Below are positions 20,123 to 31,272 of a stretch of 64,000 nt of DNA, one piece after another (positions within the stretch are counted from its first letter, which is position 1; each line of letters begins with the position of its first letter). The notes beneath the pieces were generated by a model. That model saw nothing but the letters and a program-made list of their open reading frames with translations. It did no database searches and had not been told where the DNA came from. The translations under genes were made by a program, and so were the position numbers. Origin of the DNA: Trichosporon coremiiforme (lineage: Eukaryota; Basidiomycota; Tremellomycetes; Trichosporonales; Trichosporonaceae); NCBI GenBank assembly GCA_039545355.1, contig BCJJ01000009.1:124001-188000 (forward strand). Direction: 5' to 3'.

Positions 20123-22405
20123 TTACTTCTTCCTCTGACTCAGCAGTCCTCCGAGCAACCCGGCAATAATGGCCACCCCAACAATGCAAAACAGTACAAT
20201 CAACAGCGCCGTCCGCCTATTCTTCCGCGGCGGCTTGGCCGCACATCCGGGCAGGAGACCCTGTTCGTACTCCTCCCACGTCTTCTCCCCGTGTCCCGTG
20301 CGGAGGTTACGGAGCGGCTGCCTCCAGCTTGCCAGAGACCAGCTGCTGGCCCCGCCACCACCCCACCCCCCTCCACCCGCGCCGCCTGTGGCGTGGTATT
20401 CCCGTGGCAGGGGACGGTACGGCACAGCGACGCTCGGCGGGAGACACGCCTGTGCGCACACTTCGCCGTCGTGCGGCGGGGCTCTTGCGGGTCGAGGCGC
20501 GACAGCCAGCTCGGGGAAGACGATGATGCCCGCCCCCTCTCCCTCAGCGAGCTCGGAGAGTCCGTGCTGATTGCTGCTGATAGCGCGGCGGCGGGGCGTG
20601 ACACTGCTCCGCTCGCTTGCGTCCTCAATGTCGAACAGCTGGTTGACGGGGTCGTCGTCGTCGGCCATCAGACCTTGCTGCGACAGCGTCGGGCTGTCGG
20701 ATCCACTCCCACCGCCCTGGAGGAAACGCCGCTGCATCCGGCGCCGGAAGGAGGAGCGCGCACTGACGTTGCTCTTGCGCTGCGAGGTGCTGTGCGACGT
20801 GCTCGTCGACTTCTCGCTAAGCCGCCGATGAGGGCTGTCGCTCGACGTCGCGCTCCGGTGTTTCCGCCGCTTCGAGGCTGTTGAGATGCGCGTGCTCATC
20901 GACCAGCGGTTCACGAACGACTTGGTCGTCATGAGCGAAGCGCGCTTGCCTGCTTGCAGCATGCGCTCGACTGCTGCTGCGCGCGCGGCGAGGGCGAAGA
21001 GCTCGCTGTCGACTTCGTCCTCCTCTCCAGGCAAAGGTGGCATCGGTTTCTCCCGCCCGTTCCGCCGGCTGCTCTTAACAGACCGGAGGCTGCGGGGCGT
21101 GGCCGAGTCGCGCTTTCCCCAAGGGATCGGGGGGCCGAGACCGAACCGGTTCCCGTCGTCTGAGAGCGGTGCCGGCGGACGCAGGCTGCCCGAGTCGTTT
21201 AGATCCGAGTGCGCGCCGTACGGCGACCCCCCAAACGTGATGATGCCGCTGAGCTCGGAGCCCGTGCCGCTCATCCCGCTGATGCGGCGGCCGCCGTACG
21301 CCATGCTCGGCACCGAGAGGCGGTTCCCCGTACTGCTCGGGACATTCGGCGACGAGTAGGTAGACACACCCCCGCCCCTAGCAGGGGTGGACACCTCGGT
21401 CGGGTCGACGTCGAGGAACGAGTACCGCCGCAAGTCGATCGCGCTCGCCGCATTGTAGCTCGGTGTCGTCACTGCCTGGCTGATGCCCTCCAGGTCCGGC
21501 GTCACAGGCACGTCGGCTGGCGGTAACGGCGACCGCGTCCGGTGCGACTGCTGGCTGTGTCCTGCCTGGCTGCTCATGGCTGCGAGTTGGCTGCTCGTCT
21601 CGGCTCCGCTGGAGCTGTCCGCGGCCGGCTCGACGCTGTGCGGGCTAGAGCTGCTCTCAGAATACTCCATCGAGGACAGTAAACTCGCCACTTCTGGTAG
21701 TGGCGGGATCGGGCTGAAGCGACCGGGTTGGTATGGTCGTCCTGGTGCGGGCGGATTCTGGCTGATACGCTGTTTGCGAGCATGCTCGATCGCGGCTTCT
21801 GAATGTCCTGCCGTGGATGCGTGCTGCCACGACGACCGTTGCCAGGACGAGCGCTGCGACTGCGTGCCGCCCGACAGCGGAATCGACTCGACACTCATGT
21901 GCATCGTCTCGGGGTCGTGTCGAGCGAGCGGGATGGACTCCGTCGAGCGCAGCGGGTCGCTCTCGACATCGCTGTCGCCGGACCGTAGCCGCGGCGACGG
22001 AACATGGGGCTGGTCGGGCATGCGACCCTGTGCGAGCATCGTGTTTGTTGTTGGCGTGTGCAGGCCAAACGTGTCTTGCGGCGAGTAGTCTGCCGTCTGG
22101 CCGGGTGACGGTGACCGCGTGCGCCCCCAGTTGGGCGAGTAGGCTGGCGACGGCGGCATCAACGGCGACGTCAGGCTGTGGTCAGAGAACCCGGGAGAGA
22201 TGGGCGAGAGTTGGTTGTGGCTGCTGCTGTATCGCGAGTCGCGGACGTTGGGGTGCGACTGGGACGACCCCAACCGCGAGCTCTCGGGCTGGTTCTGGTG
22301 CGACTGGGACGAGCCATACCGCGAGTCGAGTGTGCGGGGCTGGGACTGGAACGAGGAACGCCGCGAGTAGGAAGACGGGCGCGAGCCCCCTGTGCCATCC
22401 GACAT
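20123..22405 (-). CDS. Large Ser-rich protein with C-terminal membrane anchor
   Basis: Single exon, 760 residues, ATG 22405 to TAA. Residues 1-~450 are low-complexity and Ser/Pro/Gln-rich, with repeated SRYGSSQSHQNQ / SRLGSSQSHPN-type units near the N-terminus and many SP sites. Residues ~470-530 are more ordered (SELFALAARAAAVERML, TTKSFVNRWSMSTRI), then Arg/Ser-rich. The C-terminus has KTWEEYEQGLLPGC, a basic PPRKNRR, one hydrophobic helix (TALLIVLFCIVGVAIIAGLL) and a short SQRKK end. That layout is of a tail-anchored or type II single-pass protein with a long disordered cytosolic part. Function not recognised. The basic lumen-side end is short, so endomembrane or plasma membrane location cannot be separated. 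Confidence 0.8.
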   Translation of the reverse strand: MSDGTGGSRPSSYSRRSSFQSQPRTLDSRYGSSQSHQNQPESSRLGSSQSHPNVRDSRYSSSHNQLSPISPGFSDHSLTSPLMPPSPAYSPNWGRTRSPSPGQTADYSPQDTFGLHTPTTNTMLAQGRMPDQPHVPSPRLRSGDSDVESDPLRSTESIPLARHDPETMHMSVESIPLSGGTQSQRSSWQRSSWQHASTAGHSEAAIEHARKQRISQNPPAPGRPYQPGRFSPIPPLPEVASLLSSMEYSESSSSPHSVEPAADSSSGAETSSQLAAMSSQAGHSQQSHRTRSPLPPADVPVTPDLEGISQAVTTPSYNAASAIDLRRYSFLDVDPTEVSTPARGGGVSTYSSPNVPSSTGNRLSVPSMAYGGRRISGMSGTGSELSGIITFGGSPYGAHSDLNDSGSLRPPAPLSDDGNRFGLGPPIPWGKRDSATPRSLRSVKSSRRNGREKPMPPLPGEEDEVDSELFALAARAAAVERMLQAGKRASLMTTKSFVNRWSMSTRISTASKRRKHRSATSSDSPHRRLSEKSTSTSHSTSQRKSNVSARSSFRRRMQRRFLQGGGSGSDSPTLSQQGLMADDDDPVNQLFDIEDASERSSVTPRRRAISSNQHGLSELAEGEGAGIIVFPELAVAPRPARAPPHDGEVCAQACLPPSVAVPYRPLPREYHATGGAGGGGWGGGGASSWSLASWRQPLRNLRTGHGEKTWEEYEQGLLPGCAAKPPRKNRRTALLIVLFCIVGVAIIAGLLGGLLSQRKK

Positions 22406-24855
22406 AGCGGTGGCAGCGTGGGAAGAGGCGGCGGTTGCTGGTGTGCTGTGATGATGGTGTTGCTGTGTGTGCGCTCAAGAGGAGGAGTAAGCCAGTGCCC
22501 GAGGCGATGCGGATGCGGGGGACGAGGATCTCAGTGTTTGTTCATGAACGGCTGGAGGGAATCTGTGTGGTTGTTTGGATGTGTGTTTGCGATTTGCGAT
22601 GGGAATCGATTTCGGATGCGGCGGACTGCGAACTGCGGGCCGGTAAGAATGCGAATGCAGCGCGGGTCAGTCGAAGGGCCGGGCGACAGGTAGCTGCGAC
22701 GGGGCAATGGAAGTAATGGAAGAGACAAGATTGTCTGTGAAGTTGCTGCAAGGAAGTGTGGAGCGGACGGGCGGCGATGGATGATGCGTAGAGTCACGCA
22801 GGCCAGACCGTTGCAGTGCAGGCTGAGCGGGGGCGGTGGGAGTAGAGTTGGGTATAGAGTTGAACGAGTGTGTTGGGTGAGAGAGTTGGAGCGTCAAAGA
22901 TTGCGTTCACTCCGGTGTCGTTGCGTTGCGTGCGTACGTGCGTCAGAGTGTTCGTTGTCAGAGTCCAGGTCTAAGGTCTGTGTCTATGTCTGTCTTGGGT
23001 GTGCAGGTGCAGAAGGTCGGGAGGCGGGCGCGGGTGGATTGTAGACCAAGTAAACGTAATACTTGTTTAACGAGAGTGGGGTCGACGCTTGGAGGAGGTA
23101 GGAGAGGCGAGAACCGAGGAGGGTGACCGTGGAGAGCGTCGAGAGGTATCGATTAAGTCGGGCGTGATGTTGGAACACGGATTAAAGAGTCAGCGAGGAG
23201 TATGTAGATGGAGTGTGAGGCTGTGTTGGGCGTGTGTAGAGAGAAGGAAGAACGAATGGAAGTGTGGTTGGGTTGAGTGGATGCTCGAGCGGGAAGTCTT
23301 GGACCTGGGTGGACCTGGCTCTGGCTGGATGGTACCAACCTACGCGCTAAGCAGTAGAGTGTCTTGAGTCTTGTGGTTGTTGCGGGGTGGGGCCGACGAC
23401 CACCGCAGCCTCCCTACCCTGAACAGGGCATCCCAGTCCCAGGGCTGAAAGGGCTAAGGGACATGGCGCATTCAGAACAAGTCAATGTTTACCCGCGACT
23501 AAGCCACTGCCGTAGACCTTTTTCCTTGTTCCAATCCATCGACTGCATGGTCTCGCATGGCTCTCTCCAAGCTCTGAAGCAGGGCTGCTGGGACACGACT
23601 GCCTCCGAGCCGTCACAGCTTGCATGCCGAGGCAGCGCCGGGAGCAACAACGCTGCTATGCTGGGGGTGCAACCCCTGGTTGCGCGTCTGGAATGGCTTC
23701 TCTGGATCCTCTACAGCGTGCAGCATGACCAGCATGACTAGCAGGAATGAAGCGTACGTTACCAAGCTACAATCGCCACGGCAGCGACGCGACGCGCGCA
23801 TCAGGGGCCCTCGTCTGGGCATGTCGGAAGCTCTGCAACACAGCTGCCAGGCTGCCAGGCTCGTGGGCAACACAAGGGGACAGTTACTTCCTACTTCCTG
23901 TTAGTCTTTTCGGATTCAATGTGTTGCTGCGTCCCGGGTGGACCCAGGAGCTTAGCTAGGCAGCTCAGGTGGGGACTCCAGTAAAAGCGAGTGACCCACC
24001 AGAATCCCAACAGGCAGAACCTTTGAAGGCAGGTGGGGCAAGCTGGCCGACGAGAGAGGCAAAGTCAGAAGCAGCCGAAGGGGCGAGGGCGATCTCGCCT
24101 CGGCTCGCAGCGGCTCGCATCCAGAGGCTGAGACCGAGCGCACAACGCACGGGCGGCCATGCGCTCGCCGCACTCGCCGTAGCCCTCTCACTGTACGCCG
24201 GGCAGGCCAAGAATGCAGGGCCGGAAGCCCGACCATCAAACAACGACACAGACTAGCGCTGTTCGCCCATCCAGGACAATGCAGGGGGGGGGGCAGGATA
24301 TGGGTACGTCAAGAGAGCGTAGTGACAGAGCAGCAATGTAGCAAAGGAGCGAGCGGACAGGATTTTGGAGACAGATTCCGTCACGGTCGTCCCGCCCGGC
24401 AGACCATTCAATCCATGCCCTTAGGCTGAATACCCTTTCGCTCAGGTTAATCAGGTTTGGCTGCCGGCTAGCCCGTTTCACAAACATGGCTGCGAGTGAG
24501 CGCCCGACGCGCTTTGCATGCGCTGCCTGCATTATTGCTCGCTCAATACCATGCATACAGCTGGCGAGCCGGGGAGGCGGTCGAGGCACTCCAATTGTTA
24601 CCAGCCTGGTCCGCTGCACTGGGACATTCAGCTGTTCATACCACCAGCACAACGCATCGCATGGTCGCAATAAACCATGCAGGAACGGGATGCTGGTGCA
24701 GAGTATGGTGTAATCGTCATTCATTAAACAGGTCTAGTTGGTCATCCTCTAAGCCCACCATCATCATGATCCCCGTGCGACCAGCGCAGGCCCGCGGAGC
24801 CGCCGACGGTCCGTTTCGTCGTTCTACAGCTACCTCATACACTGGTGCTCGCAGG
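22406..24855. other. Long intergenic region
   Basis: 2.4 kb with no recognisable gene. 22410-23340 is G/T-rich on + (pyrimidine-rich on -), as expected for the promoter and leader of the Ser-rich gene on -. A G10 run lies at about 24284-24293. Open frames (for example + 23364-23741, - 24236-24724) have no recognisable domain. Confidence 0.4.
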
Positions 24856-25206
24856 TCACTCTGGCTTCGGCTGCACCCTCACCGCTTCCTGCTCGACCAC
24901 CCTCCGCCCCTCTTCAGTGAGCACGGGACGTCCGTCTTCATAGTCGGCCTCGAAGAAGTGCGGCTCGTGTCTGTATGTCAGCTTGGACTTCCCGTGACAA
25001 GCTGCGTCCTCTTTGTCGGATTGCTCTTCCTCTTTCTCACCCACAACGCTCGCTCGCAGCACCCTTTCGTGAAACTCGCATTGGAAGCAGCTGGCTTTGC
25101 TTACGGCTCGCGTTGCTGGCTGCAGCAGACGCGTGCTGCCGTCATTTCGTCCACCAGATGGAAGCGATGAAACTCCAGTATCAAGTTCGTTCCGGCGTAC
25201 CGGGTT
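24856..25206 (-). CDS. Possible small gene or 3' exon, product unknown
   Basis: Open on - from after TGA at 25207-25209 to TGA ending at 24856, without an ATG of its own at the start, so an upstream exon would be needed. The frame reads like coding sequence: CFQCEFHERVLRA, then ACHGKSKLTYRHEPHFFEAD and DGRPVLTEEGRRVVEQEAV. It spans a possible 39 nt in-frame intron (GTGAGA...GACGCAG). Cys pairs hint at a metal site but no family is recognised. The + frame opposite is an equally long open frame, so the call is weak. Confidence 0.25.
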   Translation of the reverse strand, partial: NPVRRNELDTGVSSLPSGGRNDGSTRLLQPATRAVSKASCFQCEFHERVLRASVVGEKEEEQSDKEDAACHGKSKLTYRHEPHFFEADYEDGRPVLTEEGRRVVEQEAVRVQPKPE

Positions 25207-25738
25207 TCACCACTTGAACTCTAATCGCTGGAATCCGGCTCCCACTCGGCACCCCGGGAACATCTCCCACTTCTCCTGTGTTCTCCTGTCGGCATACGGC
25301 ATCAGTTCCGGTATCCGGGTCGTTTCCGATCACACCGTGGACAGCCTTCTCCGCATGTTGCAATGAGAGAGATGTAGGCAGGGAGAGAAGCAAGAAGTGG
25401 AGGAGGATGGAGGGGCAGACGAAACGCCCAGGGCACCACCGCGGCGGCGCCGATTAGGGATCGGCCATCCGTGGCGTCTGGCGCGTCTGGCGTCATGGCG
25501 CAAGCGTAGCCGATCACTGCCCGACCTCCGCCAGTGCTGCAGCGCGGCGGCGCTACGTCGGAACGCCAGAACGCCAGTGGCCAGTGGGTTGAGAGAACGC
25601 CGGTTCCTCGGTGACACCCCAACAGCCGACGACCTCCAGTCCATCCACACGTCGGTGACTGACCATCCCTCATTCCACATCAACCACGGCTAGACGGCTC
25701 TGACAGCTCCCGAGAACATAACGCAGCTCCAATTGTAC
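25207..25738. other. Intergenic region
   Basis: Between the possible small gene and the oxysterol-binding protein gene. May hold a 3' exon or UTR of the latter. No other gene recognised. Confidence 0.35.
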
Positions 25739-27675
25739 TCACGTCTCGCCCTTGGCCTTCATGGCCGCGGCCTTGTCGCGCTGTCGCTGCTCGATGACCT
25801 GTTTCTGCTTCGTCGCCTCGCCCCAGTTCTTCGCGATCAGATTGCTCGTGACGGGGTCCCAGAGCTTGCGGCTTTCCTGGGCGTCTTGCTCGCTGAGTGG
25901 CCGCACGAGTTTCGGGATTAACGCGAGCTCGTCGAGGTTCAGAAGGATCTTCCATTCCTGCGGTGTCAGCGTTGTCTGGAACCCCATAGCTGTGAGGTGA
26001 TGCACGGCGATGGAGTGCCAGTGACTCACCTTCTCGCCCTTCATCCTGTACTTGATCTGGCGCATCCAGTTTCCCTCAATGTGCGCGACGACTTTGTCTG
26101 ATGGCACAGACTTGACCTTCTTGTACTCCTCCCCTTCCTCCTCGGTGGAGCGGTAGATGACGCCCTCGAGCGCGAAGCGCGGCTTGCCGAGCCAGCTCTC
26201 CTCCTTGTACTCGATCAGCGTGCGGAGTCTTGGCTTGCCGTTGCCCTCGCCCTCGCCGCCGCGCACAGTCACGCTGACGACGTCGCTCATCGTCCCGTAG
26301 TAGCTCCCCTTCAGAATACCGTTCACTTGCGCATCGGGGTGCGTGATTTGGTACTCCTCCCCTTGCCCGGGGCCGGGACGAGTGATACGGATGAAGATGC
26401 CCTTGTTCTGGGGACCGGGGCCGAGGCGAATGGCTGTGGGTCAGCTTGGTTCGCAAGATGTTGCAAGAAAGCTGTGGGGGAGACTCACATGGGAAGGAGA
26501 CCTTGGCGACTATCTGGTCTACGCCGACGGCCTCGATGCCCTTCTCGGGACATCCGTAGTAATACGTGGAGACGGGAGGATGGTGACTAGTCTGCTCGCA
26601 GAGGAAGACCACTGTTGCCTTCTCGCTCTCCTTCACACCCGCATCAGGCTCGCGGGGGAGGATCTCGTCTCCAGGGCCAGGGATAGCCTGACGGAGCGCG
26701 CTCATGTCAAAACTCGCCTGGCTCGGCGTCGTCAGCTTGTCCTTCCGCGCCATGAGCCCGGGAGAGCTCTTGAGGGATGAGACCTCGGAGCTGAACCCCC
26801 CGTTCTCAGGAGCGAGGACTGGCGTGGACCAGCCGGAGCCACCTTGTCCACCATACGCTGGCTCTTTCGGTAACGGCACGTGGATGTGGGTGCGCACGAT
26901 CGGCTCGCCACGCTTGTCCAGGTGCAAGGGCGGGACACGCCACGCACAGCGGAAGTGCTCGCCGAGAGCGGAGTTGTACGGCTTGCCGAGGCGAGCGCGC
27001 ACAAACTTCAGGTCCTTCGAGAACAGGAATCGCAGCACGCCCAGCATCCGCCCGAACTCGTCGTCAGAGTCGCCGATCCTGCTCGTCAGCTATCATAAAC
27101 TGGAAGTATACGGAGCCTTGACAGGCCTTGGCCGACGCATGCCTGCGCACGGACACCTTGTGCGTCTCGACTCAGCACTCACGCAGCGAAGACGTCGGCC
27201 CGATCAGCATACTGCCAGTACTCGAGGTTGGGGATGGGCTCGAGCAGCGACGCGGGGAGGGACAGGCGGAGGGTGGCGACGTCCTTGACGCCGACGAGCC
27301 TGGAGTCAGTCACAACTTCTAAGGGTGGAGCCAGGGCGAGCGGCGCGAAGGCTGCATTGACGGTAGTCACTTGGATTCAATGGCCAAGTTTGCCGCTTGA
27401 CACCATTGGCGTGCAGCAACAGCATCGCCGGCGGCAGTGACACCAGGTCAAACTTAGATTCTCCACGAACGTGGAAGATACAATCGCCTCGATCGGCGGC
27501 CGCGTCGCAGCACCCCGTGACGCGTCACTCACTTCTTGAGCAAGCCCATGAGGACCTTGAGCTTGCTCTGCTCGCCGCCGTCGCCGACATCGGGAAGGGT
27601 GGCGGGTGCGCCGGCCTCGTCAACGTACGCTTGCGAGGCTAGCGGGTCAATCGGGGGAAGGGTCATGGTCGACAT
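25739..27675 (-). CDS. Oxysterol-binding protein, short OSH/ORP type
   Basis: Lipid transfer protein moving sterol or phosphoinositide/phosphatidylserine between membranes. Exons on -: 27533-27675, 27183-27299, 26489-27078, 26030-26433, 25739-25957; introns 233, 104, 55 and 72 nt; 490 residues. Seen: LLKKLVGVKD, LRLSLPASLLEPIPNLEYW (lid/start of the ligand domain), DDEFGRMLGVLRFLFSKDL, the family signature EQTSHHPPVST at ~245, RLGPGPQNKGIFI, VNGILKGSYYG, and the C-terminal RPLSEQDAQESRKLW ... WGEATKQKQVIEQRQRD. No PH or ankyrin domain, as in Osh4-7. The fourth intron is a multiple of three without stops (GTGAGT...CTGACACCGCAG), so the unspliced reading also stays open; the spliced form (KGEK-EWKILLNL) fits the family better. 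The last residues are uncertain: GTGAGT follows immediately at the stop. Confidence 0.88.
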
Positions 27676-28051
27676 GGTGGAGTTGACAATGTGGGGAAGG
27701 AAGCGGCGATGGAGGCGAGTGTGGGGTGTGCACAGTTGGAGAGGACAGTGGGAGCGCACAGGTAATCGCAGGAGGGACAGTGACAGTCCAGGCCGGGTGC
27801 GGCGGTGCGTGGTGTGCGGTGCGGCAATGCGAGATCAGATCGCAGGCAGGTCGCAGCAACGTGCCAAGATTTCGGACGGGGTGGAGCGGAGGAGCCAAAG
27901 GAGAGGGCCAAGCGTCAGGGGTCGAGACGTGTACGAGTCAAACAGATCAGAGGGAAGACGGCGTCAGCTTTATAGCAAAAGGGCGCGGGGCGTGGGTTGT
28001 TGCCAGCCTGGTGCACAGGACGAACGTGGTATCCATTCGTCGGCGGCGGGT

Positions 28052-28153
28052 TCAGGCGGGCAGCGGCAGCGGGCAAGCGGCGGCAAAGGGGCACTTACAG
28101 GGGTCGTCGTCGGTGGGGATGTCGGGATTGCTGTTCTTTGCCTTGTCGCCCAT
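28052..28153 (-). other. Upstream ORF or alternative first exon of the oxysterol-binding protein gene
   Basis: ATG 28153 opens a 33-codon frame ending TGA at 28052-28054. After 55 bases (MGDKAKNSNPDIPTDDDP + 1 nt) there is a good donor GTAAGT at 28098. The acceptor GCTAG at 27639-27641 inside the first coding exon is in matching phase and would join it to SQAYVDEAG. Both uses are inference. Confidence 0.35.
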
Positions 28154-29355
28154 GACGAACGGCGTTGAGAGTGCGGTGGGAGAGGAGATGTTGTTGTTCT
28201 TGAGTCTGGTTGTGTGTCGGCAGAAATGAGGGCGGCGGGGTGTGGTTGAACAGGTACGGAGGGGGTCGATAGGGGAAGGTGGAGGGGTGGAGGTACGGCG
28301 GCGGTGGAGAGTCGAGTCAGGGTGACAAGGGTCAAAGGGTCACCCCGCCGGTGCGAAGACGCCGATTTCACAAGGTGGTCGTCACCCCGCAGCCCAGAGA
28401 TTGTCGAATGAGTGCTCCTGCAAAGGAGAGGGGGTACGTATCTCACGGCGCTTCTTGGTTGCACAACAATCCGTGAGGCGTATGCCGCGGTGCTGAGCTG
28501 GATTGACAGTCTACAGTGACATCTATTGGGCTCTGGGTAACGCTGCCATCCTAGCGTCATGACAAGCTTTTGGTACAGTGGCGAAAAGTGGGGCAACGCA
28601 AAATCTCCCTTCACCCTTATCTCACCTCCAGAGGCTTGGCTCTGGGCGCACCGGCGCAGCCCTCGGGCCGGTAGACCGGTACGCGCAGACGAAGGCACAG
28701 TCGCGGGCGCAGTTGGCAGGCTGTACATTTTTGGCTGTCATTGTTTACTGCGCAGCAGTGCATAACGACGTTTCTCAGACCATGCAACATTGCAGACAAT
28801 GGAGAGCAGTGGACAGTAGAAAGTGGAGGCCGTACACGTTCCCTGCGATCCCTATCTGGGCTTTTTAGTTCATGACACGAGTGCCTGGCCCCCAATATCC
28901 CCACCTGCCTTACTCCTAATCCTAACCTGCCCCAAGGGGCGTGACAGATTCTCCCGAATTGTCCTGCCCACTGCGGTGGGCATGCACACATCGCAACCCG
29001 TAGTACTCTGAATGCATAGCTGTATGCGGAATGTGGGAATGGGAGTCAAAATTTGTCGAGATGTAACGGCTGAATTGTGGAGACACGTGCTGAGCCCTCC
29101 GGCAATCATCGCTCGGAGCCGCGGATATCATCGACGCTAGTGAGGTCGGTCAACACGTTTATGCCTTGAGCTGCCAACAAACACTTCTAATCTCATGCAC
29201 CCAACACCTCTTCTCCTAAGTTCCTTCCCCACGACTCAGTCTCTGAAGCAACCAGTGCAGCCAGGAGTATACAAATTACTGTGATATTCATGCAATGCAG
29301 TCTAAGAAAACGCCTCTACCAGCTACCTACACACACCCTTGACGCTCGCTCGCGT
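28154..29355. other. Intergenic region
   Basis: 1.2 kb between the oxysterol-binding protein promoter and the 3' end of the E2 gene. No gene recognised; short open frames only. Confidence 0.45.
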
Positions 29356-31272
29356 CTAGATGTTGACCCAACGCCACGGCTCCTCGACGTATCGCTTCCA
29401 CGTCTCCGTGAACGCAATCAGCTCCGCGCCCTCGAGCACGCGGTGGTCTCCGCTCCACCCAACGTTGCACTTGAGCACGGGCTTCGTTCCCATCTGCGCC
29501 ACCTCGTCGGCAGACATGTCCCAGACCTTGCCGTCGCCGTTCCGTCCGTTGCGGGCGACGAGCTCGTTCTCCCAGGCCGCTCGTCCAACGGCAGCAATGG
29601 CAACGCCACCTCCGGGAGGCAGGACGGGCATGGCGCTCTTCGCCTCGCCGAGCGGTCCGACGGAGGAGATGGTGATGTTTGGCGGGGAGGACGGGCGAGT
29701 GGCAGTCTTGCGCAGCTGGGTGAGAGCCTGGTTGATGGACGAGACAGAGTTGCGCGGGTCGAATGGCGGCAAGCTCGGGGTGACAAGGCCAGCCTTGGGA
29801 TCCGAGACGGCAATTCCGATCGCAGCCTCGTCAGCGACCTCGAGCCAGCGCTCGCCCTCACGCTCCTTAATCCTGGAGCGCATGATGGGGTGCTCGTCGA
29901 GCGCGAGCGCCATAGCCTTGACGAGGAAGGCGAGGATGGAGGTCTTCTCCCTCTCCTCTCCCGTGGCGGCGGTTGTGTTCTGGACAAGCGAGGAGGGCAC
30001 ATCAGAGGCAAGGTACGAGGGCTTGGGCGGCTTGACGGGGTTCGCGGCCTTCATCAACGGAAGAAGGTTGGTCAGGTCCAGGCTGTGGACGTAGCCGAAG
30101 TGGGGAACCGATCCCATCGAGCCCATGGCCTTGTACATCGCCTTGCGGTTGCGGCCGAGCTCCATGCGGTGCGTCTCGCCGCTCTCGCGGTGAGAGGAGT
30201 AGACGGGCTGAGGGGCGGCAGGGGCCGGCGCCGACTGGCGAGAGACAGGCTCAGCACGAGCGGCGGGGGTGGGAGCGTCACGGGCAGCAGGAGTGGGAGC
30301 AGACGAGCCACCAGCAGCGTACTTCTCGACATCCTCCTTCGTCACCCGTCCTCCGTCACCGGTGGGCGTAACAGCTTCGAGGTCAATGTTGAGCTTGTGC
30401 GCCAGCGTCCTCGTGGCCGGGGAAGCCTTCACGATGCGCTTAGCGCCACCACCTCCCTCCTTGCGGGCCTCCACAGAGTCGGGGATCTCACCCCGCGACA
30501 GGGGAGCGGCAGGGAGAATGCCCGCCTCACCCTCGAAGCGGACTGCGGTCTCGTCAAGAGGGTGCGGGCGCGCGGGACGGTGAGGCTTGGCGGCGTTGGA
30601 CTGGACCTCGGGGGCGGGAGGAGGAGAGGGGGGAGCGGGGGCGGGCTCGCGGCGAGTGACGGGCTCGGTCTCCTTAGGCGCAGGCGGGGCGGCAGGAGCA
30701 GCAGCGGGCGCCGCCTGCTCGGGAACCTCGACGTCCTCGACCTCGCCGTCGACGTCAATCTCGCATAGCGTCTGGCCGACCTTGACCACCTTGCCTGCCT
30801 CGGCGTTCAGAGACTGGATCTTGCCCGAGTGCGGGGAGGTGATCTCAACGCTGCGGTCAGCTTTGCACTCTACGTGGCTTTCCCGCTCATAGGGAAGAGA
30901 AGGGCTCAGCTTCATGGCTTCGTTAGACACTTACACACTCTTGTCACTCTGAACCTCGCAGAGGTTGTCAAACTCCTCGACCGTGTCACCGACATTGACG
31001 AACCACTTGATGACCTCGACCTCCGTGATGCCCTCTCCGATATCGTGGAGTTTGAAGTGGAAGGTCGCCGGGCGTGCGAGCGAGGCGTGGAATCCACGAA
31101 CACTGATGCCGTACGAAGCGAGGCGAGCCGTGTCGTTAAGGGGGATTCGGACGCGCTCCTTCTGCTGCTGAGGAACGCGGGAGGCGACAGTGACGAGTGA
31201 TCGTGACGGCCCCGCCGTCGAGCGACGGGCGACGAGCCGGGAATTCCTTCCGAGACGGGCAGCGAGGGACAT
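29356..31272 (-). CDS. Dihydrolipoamide acyltransferase, E2 of branched-chain ketoacid dehydrogenase
   Basis: Mitochondrial matrix E2 core that transfers branched acyl groups from lipoamide to CoA in Val, Leu and Ile breakdown. Exons 30935-31272 and 29356-30850, 84 nt intron; 610 residues. Seen: Arg/Ser-rich presequence ([20 protein letters not shown] ...); lipoyl domain ~68-150 ([20 protein letters not shown]) with lipoyl Lys ~111 in [15 protein letters not shown]; Ala/Pro linker; E1/E3-binding domain ~245-290 ([18 protein letters not shown] ... [12 protein letters not shown]); catalytic domain with [16 protein letters not shown] and active-site His ~581 in [13 protein letters not shown]. 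The FGYxxSLDLTxLLPL block resembles the branched-chain (DBT) type (GYCDEIDLT) more than the pyruvate type, which has PHFYLT. All key residues present. Confidence 0.9.

Noticed and set aside
29281..30768. 495-codon open frame on + opposite the E2 gene
   Set aside because: Shadow; the - frame has lipoyl, E3-binding and catalytic domains.
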